Below, one piece after another: positions 1-9,444 of a stretch of 64,000 bases of DNA (positions within the stretch are counted from its first letter, which is position 1; every line of letters starts with the position of its first letter). Under the pieces are notes generated by a model. The model did not search any database, was not told the DNA's origin, and worked only from the letters and a program-made list of their open reading frames with translations. The stretch covers positions 434,001 to 498,000 of the forward strand of contig OZ257134.1 in assembly GCA_965279065.1 (NCBI GenBank). The letters run 5' to 3'. The stretch comes from JAKAXS01 sp965279065 (GTDB taxonomy: Bacteria > Pseudomonadota > Alphaproteobacteria > Rhizobiales > Hyphomicrobiaceae). The translations under genes were made by a program, and so were the position numbers.

Positions 1-181
1 CGTAGACTGTCAGCCGGATAATACAGCCCGGCGTGGATCACCTCGCTGTTGCGCGATGAGACTTCCATGCCTGCACCACTGTGGCGCTCGATCACCAGAA
101 CGTCGTGCCCCAGCAACTTAAGACGCCGTGCGATGGAGAGACCTACAACTCCAGCGCCCACAACGATAATTTCGACTCCAT
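1..181 (-). CDS. FAD-dependent oxidoreductase, L-2-hydroxyglutarate oxidase-like, N-terminal fragment
   Basis: Only the first 60 codons lie in the window; the gene runs off the left edge. The ATG at 181 opens with a short leader and the Rossmann motif GAGVVGL at residues 9-15, followed by a conserved IERHSGAG segment for the FAD adenosine, then SSRNSEVIHAGLYYP. That last stretch is typical of the DAO-type oxidoreductases related to L-2-hydroxyglutarate oxidase/dehydrogenase. The substrate cannot be fixed from this fragment. It is divergent from the nuclease pair starting at 354. The family call is firm; the LhgO-like label is an inference from the SSRNSEVIHAGLYY motif. Confidence 0.75.
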
Positions 182-353
182 TTGTTCCGGAATCGCAATT
201 TGTTCCTGGTAAAGATGTGATGTTCACAAACGTGATGTTCCGATTCAATTACAGGGACTTACGACGCGATGATGAGATTAACTGTTGTGACTTGTCCACA
301 GAGGCATATTTGCGCCTTGCGAAAGGAACAAAGCTAGAACATGATCTCGAATC

Positions 354-1487
354 ATGAGCTTTACCTTCATCCATACGGCCGACTGGCAGATCGGCAAGCC
401 GTTTGGTGAGTTCGCGGGCGACAAGCCTGGCGTGCTCCGCCAGGCACGGCTCAATGCTGTCGATACGATCGCCGGTGTCGCGCGCCAGCGCGGCGCCGCC
501 CACGTGCTCGCCGCCGGCGACATCTTCGATTTCGAGACCGGCTCGTCGGGCCTCGTCCGTCATCTCGTCCAGCGGCTTGCCAGCCATCGCGACATCACCT
601 GGCATCTGATCTCCGGCAACCATGATCCCGCCCGCGCCAGCAGCGTGTGGGACGACGTGCGCGCCGCCGCCCCGCCGGCCAATGTCGTGCTGCACCTGGA
701 ACCCGTTGCCACGGAAATTGCGCGCGGCGTCATTCTCTTGCCCGCACCGCTGAAGGCCAAGTCCTGCGTCTCTGATCCTACGGCCTGGATGGACCAAGCC
801 CCGTCGCCCGACGGCAGCATCCGCATCGGCCTCGCGCACGGCTCCGTCACCGGCTTCGGCAGCGAAGGCGACGCCGCCGTCCCCATCGATCCCACGCGTC
901 CGCGCACAGCCGGCCTCGCCTTCCTCGCGCTGGGCGACTGGCACGGCACCAAGCGCATCGGCGAACGCGTCTGGTACGCCGGCACGCCGGAGCCGGACAG
1001 CTTTCCCGACAACGATCCCGGCAACGTCCTCGCCGTCACGCTTCCCGGCGCCGCGGCAGCGCCCGTCGTCGAACAGGTCCGCACGGCCACGTACACCTGG
1101 CTGAAGCGCGACGTGCGGGCCACGGGCGCGCAAGACTTGCAGCCGCTCGTGGCCGAGATTGCCGCCCTTGGTCCCGAGGCGCAGCGCCACCTCCTGCATG
1201 TCATGCTGAACGGCCGCGCGCATCTTGCCGACCATCTTGCCGCCACGCGTCGCGTGGCGGATCTCGAAGCCTCGCTCTTCCATCTCGGTAGCGACGTCTC
1301 GCAGTTCTCCGTCCTGCACGAAGCCGCCGACCTTGCTTCGTTCGGCAGCGGTGCCCTGCGTGCCGTCGCCGAACGCCTGTCCTCGCAAGCCGGCGACGGC
1401 GACAGCCGCCAGGCCCGCGTCGCCGCCCAGGCACTGCTCAAGCTGGCCGACATCGCAAGCACGACCGCCGGGGAGACCGCCGCATGA
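354..1487 (+). CDS. SbcD/YhaO-like DNA repair exonuclease (metallophosphoesterase)
   Basis: 377-aa calcineurin-like metallophosphoesterase of the SbcD/Mre11 class. Metal-binding motifs are visible in order: HTADWQIG (residues 7-14), GDIFD (55-59), ISGNHDP (86-92), LAHGS and GDWHG further on. In classical SbcD and Mre11 the first motif is DxH; here it reads D-W-Q, so one metal ligand is changed. The variant could reflect YhaO-like subfamily drift rather than inactivation. The stop overlaps the start of the next gene by 4 bp (ATGA), so the two are translationally coupled and should act as a nuclease-ATPase complex in double-strand break or hairpin processing. No strong ribosome-binding site precedes the ATG. 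Confidence 0.85.
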   Translation: MSFTFIHTADWQIGKPFGEFAGDKPGVLRQARLNAVDTIAGVARQRGAAHVLAAGDIFDFETGSSGLVRHLVQRLASHRDITWHLISGNHDPARASSVWDDVRAAAPPANVVLHLEPVATEIARGVILLPAPLKAKSCVSDPTAWMDQAPSPDGSIRIGLAHGSVTGFGSEGDAAVPIDPTRPRTAGLAFLALGDWHGTKRIGERVWYAGTPEPDSFPDNDPGNVLAVTLPGAAAAPVVEQVRTATYTWLKRDVRATGAQDLQPLVAEIAALGPEAQRHLLHVMLNGRAHLADHLAATRRVADLEASLFHLGSDVSQFSVLHEAADLASFGSGALRAVAERLSSQAGDGDSRQARVAAQALLKLADIASTTAGETAA

Positions 1488-4138
1488 AGATCCTCGCCGT
1501 CCGGCTTGCCGAAGTCGGCTGCTTCTCCAAGGCCGTCGCGTTGGAAGGCCTGAGCGACGGCCTCAACGTGCTGGCGGGTGCCAACGAGGCCGGCAAGTCG
1601 ACCATTCTCGCCGCCTTGCGCATGGCCTTCGAGCAGTCGCACAAGACCACGCACCGCGACGTCGAGGCGCTGCGTCCCTACAGCGGCGGCGCCCCGCTCG
1701 TCGAAGTCGATTTCGCAATCGGCGGTCAGACGTGGCGCCTGCGCAAGCAGTATCTCACCGGCCGCGCCGCGGAGCTGCGTAACCTCACCACCGGCCAGAT
1801 CTCGCGCGGCGCCGACGCCGAGGAGAACCTTTCCGCGCTACTCAACCAGGGCGGCGGGCGTGCCTCGCTTGGTCTGTTATGGGCCGGCCAGAAGGACACG
1901 CTGACGCCCACACCTCCGGATGGCGATGCTGCTTCTGGCTTGAAGCGTCTCATCTCCGCCGAGATCGCCGTCACCGTCGGCGGCAGCGAAGCCCGCTTGG
2001 TCCGCGGCGCCATCCGCAGCGAACTCGACGTCTACATGACGGGCCACAAGCCGCCGCGCCCGCGTGGCGACTACGAGGCATCCCTCCGGGCCAAGGCGCG
2101 CCTCGAGTCCGATCTCGCTCTTGCCATTGGCCGCCGCGACGCAGCCCTCGTCCGCCTCGACCGTTTGTCGGATTTGAAGGCGCAGGAGGCCGAACTCTGC
2201 GATCCCGCGCGCATCGCCGCCGGCGCTGACGCTGCCGCCAAGGCGGCCACTGCAGCCGCCACCGCACGCGACGCCCTGCAGAAGCAGCGCGCCGCCGCCG
2301 ACGCCGTCTCCGGAGCCGAGAGCCGTCTGGCATTGGCCCGCACCAGGCGCGACGCCTTCGCCGACGATCTCACGCGTCTCGAAACGCTCGCTGCTGAAGC
2401 CGTAATGGACCAGGATCTGACGCGCGACCTTGCCAGCGCCCTTGCCGACGCCGAGGCCCGCGCCGCCGAAACCCGCGAGGCCTACGCGATCGCCCGCAAC
2501 GCCTTGGCCGCTGCCGATCGTGAGTTGAAGGCCGCCGTGGATGCTGAGCGTCGGCAGGAGGCTGAGCAACGCCTCTCCGATCTCAACGCCACGCTCGCCG
2601 CCGCCGACGCCGCCACCCGCGCCGGTCTGGAGCTGAAGGCGCAGCTCGACACCATCCGCGTTACGCCCGAACTCCTGCGCATCATGCGCGCCGAGGGCGA
2701 CGCACTGCGTCGCCTTGAGGATCGCCTCGCCGCCGCCGCGCCGCGTGTGACGATCGCCTACATCCCTGGTGCCGAGCGCCGTATCACCCGCCACGGGGAG
2801 GCCCTTCCTGGCGGCGCCCATCTTGTCGATCGCCCTCTCGTCCTGGAGATCGACGGCATCGGCACGATCGAGATCGCGCCCGGTGTCTCCGATGATGCGG
2901 CCACGCTGCAGGGCGCGTTGGCTCGGCACCGCGACACCCTCGCCCGCATGTTCACGGATGCCGACGTCGCCGGCCTCACCGAGGCCGAGCAGCAGCTCGC
3001 GCAACGCCAGGGCCTGGAGCAGGAGATCGGCGAAGCCCGCGCCCGCCTCGGCGCCCTGCTTCCCGCCGGCGGCATCGCGAAACTCAAGACAGAGATTGAG
3101 GTCCTTGCCGCCCGCGTCGCCGAAAGTGGCAGCGAGGATGTTCGCCCCCGCGCCGACATCGAGCGCGACATCGACGGCATCCGTCGCACCTTGAGCGAGG
3201 CCGAACCCGCCGACGCGGCGGCGCAGCGTGTCCTGGCGACGGAACGTGAAGCCTCCGTCCGCCACGCCGTCTCAGCGACCGATCGCATCAAGCGTCTTGC
3301 CGAACTCGAACACAAACTGCCGCCGTCCACGGCACGCGCGGCCCTTGCTGCCGAACTCGATGATGCCGCCGGCGCCTGCGAACGCGCGCTCCACGCCGTC
3401 GTGCGCGAGCACACCGCCTGGCGTGAGCAGGCGCCCGAACCCGCCCACCTTCAGGCGTTGGAAGCCGAGGCTCGGCGGAGCGCCGAAGCGGTCGGTGTCG
3501 AGGCACGCCAGCGCGAAGACCTGCGCCGCACCGTTGCCAGCCTCGAAGGCGAGCTGCGCGCCGATCGCAATGACGAGGTGGAGGCCCGCGTGGCCGAGCT
3601 ACAGGGCGCGCTTGCCGCCGCCACGCAGCGTCTCACCCGCATCGAGGATGATGTCGCAGCACTCCAGCTGCTGGACGCCGAGTTGCGCGCCGAAGAGATG
3701 CGCTCGCAGGATCAGTACCTGCGCCCCATCAGCGAGCGCTTGTCGCCGTATGTCGATCTCGTCTTCCCTGGCGCCGACATCACCGTGGCGGAGAACTTCG
3801 CGCCCGCCAGCCTGCGCCGCGCCAACGACCGCGAAGCCATCGCAGCGCTGAGCGAAGGCACGCAAGAGCAACTGGCTGTGATGGTGCGTCTCGCCTTCGG
3901 CCGCCTGATGGCCGACAGTGGCAGCCCGGTCCCGGTCATTCTCGACGACGCGCTCGTCTATTGCGACGACGAACGTATCCTGCGCATGTTCATGGCCTTC
4001 ATCACGGCCGCTCGTCATCACCAGCTGATCGTGCTGACCTGCCGCTCGCGCACTTTCGGCAGCCTCGACGGCAACCGCCTCAAGATCGTGCCCTGGCAGG
4101 CCGAAGCGCAGGGCGCCAATCGCGCCCTCAGCGCCTGA
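1484..4138 (+). CDS. SbcC/YhaN-like AAA family ATPase
   Basis: 884-aa SMC/Rad50-type ATPase, partner of the upstream exonuclease. The N-terminal half-domain has the Walker A motif GANEAGKST (residues 32-40). A long Ala, Glu and Arg-rich central region (roughly 200-740) has coiled-coil character, interrupted by a non-helical stretch near 420-490. The C-terminal half-domain carries the ABC-type signature LSEGTQEQ (from 789) and Walker B ILDD (819-822). No CxxC zinc hook is evident in the coiled coil, and the protein is shorter than E. coli SbcC (about 1050 aa), so YhaN-like is the better description. Gene order nuclease-ATPase with a 4-bp overlap is standard for this pair. Confidence 0.88.
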   Translation: MKILAVRLAEVGCFSKAVALEGLSDGLNVLAGANEAGKSTILAALRMAFEQSHKTTHRDVEALRPYSGGAPLVEVDFAIGGQTWRLRKQYLTGRAAELRNLTTGQISRGADAEENLSALLNQGGGRASLGLLWAGQKDTLTPTPPDGDAASGLKRLISAEIAVTVGGSEARLVRGAIRSELDVYMTGHKPPRPRGDYEASLRAKARLESDLALAIGRRDAALVRLDRLSDLKAQEAELCDPARIAAGADAAAKAATAAATARDALQKQRAAADAVSGAESRLALARTRRDAFADDLTRLETLAAEAVMDQDLTRDLASALADAEARAAETREAYAIARNALAAADRELKAAVDAERRQEAEQRLSDLNATLAAADAATRAGLELKAQLDTIRVTPELLRIMRAEGDALRRLEDRLAAAAPRVTIAYIPGAERRITRHGEALPGGAHLVDRPLVLEIDGIGTIEIAPGVSDDAATLQGALARHRDTLARMFTDADVAGLTEAEQQLAQRQGLEQEIGEARARLGALLPAGGIAKLKTEIEVLAARVAESGSEDVRPRADIERDIDGIRRTLSEAEPADAAAQRVLATEREASVRHAVSATDRIKRLAELEHKLPPSTARAALAAELDDAAGACERALHAVVREHTAWREQAPEPAHLQALEAEARRSAEAVGVEARQREDLRRTVASLEGELRADRNDEVEARVAELQGALAAATQRLTRIEDDVAALQLLDAELRAEEMRSQDQYLRPISERLSPYVDLVFPGADITVAENFAPASLRRANDREAIAALSEGTQEQLAVMVRLAFGRLMADSGSPVPVILDDALVYCDDERILRMFMAFITAARHHQLIVLTCRSRTFGSLDGNRLKIVPWQAEAQGANRALSA

Positions 4139-4173
4139 GGTTTGGAGTCAGACCTCAGGTCTGACCCCAAACC
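4139..4173. repeat. Palindromic repeat, GTCAGACC/GGTCTGAC family, copy 1
   Basis: A 16-bp inverted repeat (GGTTTGGAGTCAGACC against GGTCTGACCCCAAACC, one mismatch) with a 3-nt loop begins at the last base of the ATPase stop codon. A shorter relative occurs at 21717-21738. It may terminate or stabilise the nuclease-ATPase transcript, although no T tract follows. Confidence 0.75.
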
Positions 4174-4191
4174 GATCGTTCTCAAAAACAA

Positions 4192-4219
4192 AAATGGCCG
4201 CCCCGAAGGGCAGCCATTT
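4192..4219 (-). terminator. Intrinsic terminator after bactofilin
   Basis: Read on the minus strand, a stem AAATGGC-x-GCCC pairs with GGGC-x-GCCATTT (one mismatch, 4-nt loop) and is followed by a U-rich run (TTTTTGTTTTTG). It lies 31 bp past the bactofilin stop codon, so it should end that transcript. Confidence 0.8.
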
Positions 4220-4249
4220 GCTCGTCTCACTTGATCGCCGTCCGCCGGC

Positions 4250-4717
4250 TCACGCAGCCGGCGGCTCCGGTGGAGCCTCGAAGCGGCCCATGCCTGCCGT
4301 CGGATCTTCCGTGCGGCGCGACTTGCCTTCGAAGAAGGCGCCTTGTTCGATTGCCAGCGTCTGGTGATAGACGTCACCCTCGACGTGGCTGGAATTCTGC
4401 AGCAGCACGCGCTTGCCGCGCACCGAGCCCATGACGTGCCCGCGCACCACCACTTCGTCGGCGACAATGCCGCCGGTGATGCGGGCGCTGTCGCCCACCA
4501 CGAGGTTGGTCGCATGCACGTCGCCCTGCACCTCGCCGTCGATCTGGATCTCGCCGCGCGAGATAAGATTGCCGGTGATCAGCAGGTCCGGCCCGATGAC
4601 GGACGGGGCGCCGCGCTCGCCCGAGCGCATGTCTCGCGAAGCCGGACGGGGACCGAGGTTGGAAGCGGAAGGCGGACCACCCGCCAAACCTTCATTTTTC
4701 TTGAGTGACGGGAGCAT
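4250..4717 (-). CDS. Bactofilin (polymer-forming cytoskeletal protein) 1
   Basis: 155-aa bactofilin. A charged, disordered N-terminus (about 1-40) precedes the bactofilin domain (about 42-140), a right-handed beta-helix built from short repeats; visible units include LLITGNLISRGEIQIDGEV, GDVHATNLVVGDSARI and GDVYHQTLAIEQGA. Bactofilins self-polymerise without nucleotide and scaffold cell-shape or wall-modifying enzymes. A second bactofilin lies at 14597-15064, so the chromosome segment carries two paralogues of different tail structure. No LytM-type endopeptidase gene, a common neighbour, is adjacent. It is transcribed alone and ends in an intrinsic terminator. Confidence 0.9.
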   Translation of the reverse strand: MLPSLKKNEGLAGGPPSASNLGPRPASRDMRSGERGAPSVIGPDLLITGNLISRGEIQIDGEVQGDVHATNLVVGDSARITGGIVADEVVVRGHVMGSVRGKRVLLQNSSHVEGDVYHQTLAIEQGAFFEGKSRRTEDPTAGMGRFEAPPEPPAA

Positions 4718-4903
4718 TCACTAGCCTCCACGGAAGAGTGTGTTGTCTGAATATGCCTTCGGCGTCCTCGAGCCCTGCAGCCACAGCAGCCTTTGACAGG
4801 TTCCCACCTCTTGTTCTTTCCCGGCAGGATTAGGGCGTTCCTACCACGTTTACCCGGCAAGGTCACCGCGCGTGATCACGATTCGAACTGCATATTGCAA
4901 AAT

Positions 4904-5377
4904 TCACTTTATGGACCGGACGGTTGCTAGAACCTCGTCCGCATGCCCCGCAACGCGCACGTTGCGCCAGATCTGGGAAATTTTGCCCGCACCATCGATC
5001 AAAAACGTCGCCCGCTCCACGCCCATGAACGTGCGCCCGTACATCTGCTTTTCGACCCAGACGCCGTAGCTCCTGGCGATCTCAGTATCTTCATCCGATG
5101 CCAGCGTGACCTTGAGGTCGTGCTTGTCGCGAAATTTGGCATGGCTGCGCGATGTGTCGGGCGATACGCCGACCACCTGCACCCCTGCCTTTTCGAAGTT
5201 GTCGATCAGGCAGGAAAAGTCCTTCGCCTCGGTCGTACAACCCGGTGTGTCGTCCTTGGGATAGAAGTAGAGAACGAACGGCCGTCCACGAAGCGTCTCC
5301 AGGGTGACGCGTTCCTCCGGGCTGTCGCTCGGCAGGTCGAAATCGGGCGCCGCGTCGCCGATCTTCAGATCCGTCAT
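4904..5377 (-). CDS. bcp: Thiol peroxidase of the Bcp/PrxQ type
   Basis: 157-aa peroxiredoxin that reduces hydrogen peroxide and organic peroxides in the cytoplasm. The thioredoxin fold and the active-site motif DDTPGCTTEA are clear, with peroxidatic Cys47. In E. coli Bcp a resolving Cys lies five residues later; here that position (52) is Lys, and the only nearby Cys is Cys56. The enzyme may therefore be 1-Cys or use a different resolving partner. The downstream YFYPKDDTPG context and the TFLID strand match the family. It is a single gene, upstream of and divergent from the large AsmA-like gene. Confidence 0.92.
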   Translation of the reverse strand: MTDLKIGDAAPDFDLPSDSPEERVTLETLRGRPFVLYFYPKDDTPGCTTEAKDFSCLIDNFEKAGVQVVGVSPDTSRSHAKFRDKHDLKVTLASDEDTEIARSYGVWVEKQMYGRTFMGVERATFLIDGAGKISQIWRNVRVAGHADEVLATVRSIK

Positions 5378-5705
5378 GCCGCCACGTCCTTGCTGATCGT
5401 TGTCAATGATTTAGCTTGGCCGGAACTGTCATATATGCGGCCATCCAGCGCCAGGCGACAATGTGCCTTTCTTTCGTCGCTTTTCAACACCCACATCGGT
5501 TCGACAAGCAGGGGATTCTATCAGAGCGCGATGGACTGCACCCGTTCGCGGGACTGCATCCATGCAGGCTGTGCTAAGCCTGAACCAAGGTGACCGACGC
5601 CCACAGGGCAGCAGGGGCGGCCAGGGGAGCGAGCCGAGCCGAACGCGCAAAAGCGACCGGGCAATGACGCTCATTGCAGCACAATGCCGGTGAAAAAGGG
5701 GTCGA
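5378..5705. other. Intergenic region between bcp and the AsmA-like gene
   Basis: 328 bp between divergent genes. I see no convincing small gene, repeat or RNA; ORFs here have poor codon structure. It must hold the promoters for bcp and the gene at 5706. An AAGGGG at 5697-5702 is the ribosome-binding site of the latter. Confidence 0.5.
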
Positions 5706-8700
5706 GTGGAGCGGACGCACAGAACATCGGGTAGGTCTGCCACAGCGCGCCCAACGGGAACGCCCGTGACGCGCCGGCCCGATGCCAAGCCGGGTACCAA
5801 GCGCCGTAAACGGGCACCCAAGAGATCGCGTCTGACCAAGTCGCTGATCGTCTGCACCTGGACACTGGTGCCGCTGCTGGCTCTGGCCGGCATCATTGTC
5901 GGCGGCCTCTATTTCCGGTTGTCGCAAGGACCGATCTCGCTCAAGCCGCTGGTCGCCTCTATTGAAAGCGGTATCTCCGCCGACCTGGAAGGCATGACGG
6001 CACGCATCGAGGATGCATTCGTCGTCCTCGGCAACAACGGCATCGAGTTCCGCTTGAAGAAGCTGGAACTGCTGGAGCCGGACGGCGATCTAGTCGCCTC
6101 CGCCCCGCTCGCCTCCGCGGCGATCAGCACGACCGATCTGTTCAAGATGCGGATCACGCCAAAGCGCGTCTTCCTCATCGAACCGCACGTCTTCCTGTTC
6201 TACTCCGACGAAGGCGGGCTCGCTTTGTCGTTCTCCGGCTCGGAGGCGGACCACGATGTCATTCCCCCCGCGCCGGTGCCGGCCAAGCGCCCCAACGCCT
6301 CCGTGATCGCCAAGACGACGCCGCCCGCCAGCGAACGCATCGACCTGGCGCGCAAGATGGTCGAACTCAACGAGCGCGCCCGCCGCGGCATCACGGCATC
6401 CTACAAGCTGAAGGAGATCGGTCTGCAGGACGCCAGCGTCACCTTGGTGTTTGCGGGCCAGCGCAGCGAATGGAAGGTGCCGAGCTTCGTCGTCGACCTC
6501 GACCGTACCAAGACCGGCGCCTCGATGTCCGGCAAGGGTAGGATCGACAGCGGCCACGGCGAATGGAGCTTCGGCTTCCGCACCGAAGAGGGCGGCTCAG
6601 ACAGCGCCGTGAAGCTCAACGTCGAGCTGGCCGAATTCGTGCCCAGCACTCTCGCCAAGGCCGTGCCCCGCCTCAGCCTGCTCAACACGCTCGACATGCG
6701 CGTCGCCGGCAAGGGCTCCATCAACTTGAAGGACAGCGGCGACGTCGCCGAGGCCAAGCTCGATTTGGCCTTCGGCCGCGGCAACATCAATCTGCCGGAC
6801 GTGGCTCAGCCGCTGGCCATCGAGCGCGGCTCCGTCGGCTTGGCCTTTGACGGCAAGTCGCGCGAACTCACCGTGCTGCCGTCTACGCTCAACTGGGGGC
6901 AGAGCCAGCTGACCATCGTCGGCAGCGCCAAGCAGTCGGGTGACGTGAAGTCCGGCGACACGCAGTGGGACTACGCCCTGTCCTCCCGCGAAGGCGTACT
7001 GGCCGCGGAGGACCTCGGCGTTGCGCCTATCAAAGTCGATGCCCTGCTGACCAAGGGCCGCCTCATCCCCAAGACCGGCCGCATCGAGATCGAGCAAGCG
7101 CTGTTGCGCGCCGGCGGCGGCCAGATCTCGGCGCAAGGCGAGATCACGTCTGGCGTGTACGGCTCCAACACGCGCATCGAAGGCAAGATCTCCGATCTGA
7201 AGCTCGATCTGGTCAAGACCCTATGGCCCCGGGCGTTCGCCGCCGGCGCGCGGCAATGGGTGGGCACCAAACTGTCGGGCGACGTGCGCACCGGCACCAT
7301 CCAGATCCTCAGCGGCGACCATCTGGCCGGCGCGGCCGAGCCCGGCACCTCGCAGCGCATGACCTATGCTTTGGAGGCGGCAAACCTGAAGGCCAACGTT
7401 CTGGCCGGCACAGCAGCGATGACGGCGTCGCGCGCCCTGATCCGCGGCGAAAACTCCAGCCTCGAGATCACCATCCCCGATGCGGAACTGCCGGCCGGCC
7501 CCAAGGGCGGTGTCCAGATCAAGAACGTCCGCTTCACCGCCGTCGACCTCGGCACCATCATGCCGATGGGCGACCTGACGTTCCGCGCGATGTCGCCGCT
7601 CGCATCCGCGCTCGATCTCGCCCGCAAGGTGCCTGACGGACCGATGACCGGTGTGGAACTTCCGGTCGAGACGCTCGACGGCAAGATCGACGGGCAGTTC
7701 GGCGTCAAGCTGCCGCTGATCGAGACGGTGCAGAAACAGGACGTCAAGGTCGTCGGCAAGGTCAAGGTCTCCGACATCAAGGCCAAGCCGAAGACCGGCG
7801 CCGTCGAGCTGCAGGGCGGCACGGTCAACGTCGACGTCACCGAGGCGGCCGCCGCCGCCAAGGGCGAACTCATCCTCAACGGCGTCGTCGCCAAGGTGGA
7901 TTGGCAGCAGGCCTTGGACGCGCCGGAAGGCACCCCGCCGTCACCGCTGAAGATCACCGCCCGGCTCGACAACTCCGATCGCACGCAGCTCGGGCTCGAC
8001 CTCAACGCCATGGTCCAGGGCGACGTGCCCGTGGAAGTCACGGTGGAACGCCTGCCCACGGGCGACAACGGCATTCATCTCAAGGCAGACCTCACCGATT
8101 CCGAGCTGATCATCGAGGAAGTGGCCTGGACCAAGCCCGCCGGCCGGGCCTGCACGCTTGACCTGGACGTCGGCAAGATGCGGCCGGACGGCCGCGTCGA
8201 ACTGCAGAACCTGAAAATCGTCGGGGATGACGTTGCCATCGAAGGCCAGGCGATCCTCGATCCCGACAACGAGATGCGCGATTTCTCCTTCCCGCGTTTT
8301 TCGCTGGGTCTCGTCTCGCGCCTCGAACTCACCGGCAAGCTGAACCCCAAGGACAAGATCTGGCACATGAAGGCCAAGGGGTCGACTTACGACGGCAAGG
8401 CCTTCTTCGACTCGCTCTTCAACATGGGCAACTCTGCCGCCAAGGTTAAACCCTTGCGTCCCGCCAATGGCGCGGACGTCGAAGCCGAGATCGGCACCGT
8501 GCTCGGCTACCAGGAAAGCGTGCTGAAGAACTTCAAGATGAAGATGTCGACGCGCAAGGAGAAGGTCGTCGCCCTGGACGCGACCGGCGAACTCGACGGC
8601 GGCAAGACCTTCAAGGCCGTCATCTCCTCCGCCAACAACGATCGCAAGCTGATCGCCGAGAGCAACGACGCCGGCCGCATGTTCAAGGTCGTCGGCTTCT

Positions 8701-9401
8701 ATCCCAATGCCCAGAGCGGCAACATGCGCATGGAGGTCGATCTCGACGGCTCCGGCCCGGCCGAAAAGACCGGCACGCTCGCCGTCGAAAACTTCCAGGT
8801 GTTGGGCGAACCCGTCTTCAACGAGCTGGCATCGAGCGGTCAGGGCCAGCAGCGCATCCAGCGCGAGGTCATCGACTTCGACCGCATGCGCGTGCCGTTC
8901 TCCGTCGGCCACGGCCAGTTCGTCATGAATACCGCCTACCTGCGCGGCCCGGTGATGGGCATGACGCTGACCGGCAAGATCGACTACAAGATGGGCCGCG
9001 TGAATATCGGCGGCACCTACATCCCGCTGCAGGGCATCAACGCCGCCATCTGCGACCTGCCGATCTTCGGCCAGATCGTGGCCGGCGCCAATTGCGAGGG
9101 CATCCTCGGCATCACCTTCGCCCTTCAGGGCTCCAACAAGAGCCCCGAGGTGATCGTCAATCCGCTGTCTCTCGTCGCCCCCGGCATCTTCCGCGACATT
9201 TTCCAGATGACGAGTTCGAACCCCAAGATCACCGAGCGCGAGGATGCCAAGCCCGCAGCTCCTGCCGGCAAGCGCACGCGCGCCTCCGGCAGCGACGCCC
9301 AAACTGGCAGCGACGACAAAGCCAAGACCGGCACCCCCGGCTCCGGCATCGACGGCTGGTCGTCATCCGAGTCGACCGAACCCAACACCAAGAAGCGCTA
9401 G
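5706..9401 (+). CDS. Large AsmA/YhdP-like envelope protein (DUF3971 type)
   Basis: 1231-aa protein. It starts at GTG with AAGGGG 3 nt upstream. A basic, disordered cytoplasmic segment (1-45, rich in Arg and Lys) leads into a single membrane anchor (about 47-70, SLIVCTWTLVPLLALAGIIV), and the rest is a very long periplasmic region of repeating beta-strands. The C-terminal part (about 1000-1160), with MTLTGKIDYKMGRVNIGGTY and the closing segment IFGQIVAGANCEGILG, matches the AsmA-like C-terminal region of YhdP proteins. YhdP, TamB and AsmA relatives are thought to form lipid-conducting bridges from inner to outer membrane. The function here is inferred by family; the tail after 1170 is low-complexity and polar. 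Confidence 0.85.
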   Translation: MERTHRTSGRSATARPTGTPVTRRPDAKPGTKRRKRAPKRSRLTKSLIVCTWTLVPLLALAGIIVGGLYFRLSQGPISLKPLVASIESGISADLEGMTARIEDAFVVLGNNGIEFRLKKLELLEPDGDLVASAPLASAAISTTDLFKMRITPKRVFLIEPHVFLFYSDEGGLALSFSGSEADHDVIPPAPVPAKRPNASVIAKTTPPASERIDLARKMVELNERARRGITASYKLKEIGLQDASVTLVFAGQRSEWKVPSFVVDLDRTKTGASMSGKGRIDSGHGEWSFGFRTEEGGSDSAVKLNVELAEFVPSTLAKAVPRLSLLNTLDMRVAGKGSINLKDSGDVAEAKLDLAFGRGNINLPDVAQPLAIERGSVGLAFDGKSRELTVLPSTLNWGQSQLTIVGSAKQSGDVKSGDTQWDYALSSREGVLAAEDLGVAPIKVDALLTKGRLIPKTGRIEIEQALLRAGGGQISAQGEITSGVYGSNTRIEGKISDLKLDLVKTLWPRAFAAGARQWVGTKLSGDVRTGTIQILSGDHLAGAAEPGTSQRMTYALEAANLKANVLAGTAAMTASRALIRGENSSLEITIPDAELPAGPKGGVQIKNVRFTAVDLGTIMPMGDLTFRAMSPLASALDLARKVPDGPMTGVELPVETLDGKIDGQFGVKLPLIETVQKQDVKVVGKVKVSDIKAKPKTGAVELQGGTVNVDVTEAAAAAKGELILNGVVAKVDWQQALDAPEGTPPSPLKITARLDNSDRTQLGLDLNAMVQGDVPVEVTVERLPTGDNGIHLKADLTDSELIIEEVAWTKPAGRACTLDLDVGKMRPDGRVELQNLKIVGDDVAIEGQAILDPDNEMRDFSFPRFSLGLVSRLELTGKLNPKDKIWHMKAKGSTYDGKAFFDSLFNMGNSAAKVKPLRPANGADVEAEIGTVLGYQESVLKNFKMKMSTRKEKVVALDATGELDGGKTFKAVISSANNDRKLIAESNDAGRMFKVVGFYPNAQSGNMRMEVDLDGSGPAEKTGTLAVENFQVLGEPVFNELASSGQGQQRIQREVIDFDRMRVPFSVGHGQFVMNTAYLRGPVMGMTLTGKIDYKMGRVNIGGTYIPLQGINAAICDLPIFGQIVAGANCEGILGITFALQGSNKSPEVIVNPLSLVAPGIFRDIFQMTSSNPKITEREDAKPAAPAGKRTRASGSDAQTGSDDKAKTGTPGSGIDGWSSSESTEPNTKKR

Positions 9402-9444
9402 CTTGGCGTAGGGGTGACGCGCCCAACATCGCGAGTCGAATTCC

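Noticed and set aside
5429..5896. 155-codon minus-strand ORF in the bcp-AsmA gap
   Set aside because: Arg, Pro and Ser-rich with no protein-like pattern, and it overlaps the start of the plus-strand gene.
7941..9302. Long minus-strand ORF of 453 codons inside the AsmA-like gene
   Set aside because: It is antisense to a strongly supported gene; the product is Gly, Asp and His-rich, with no domain-like pattern, as expected from high GC3 shadow frames. The same holds for 249-1388, 1877-3265 and 40655-42076.
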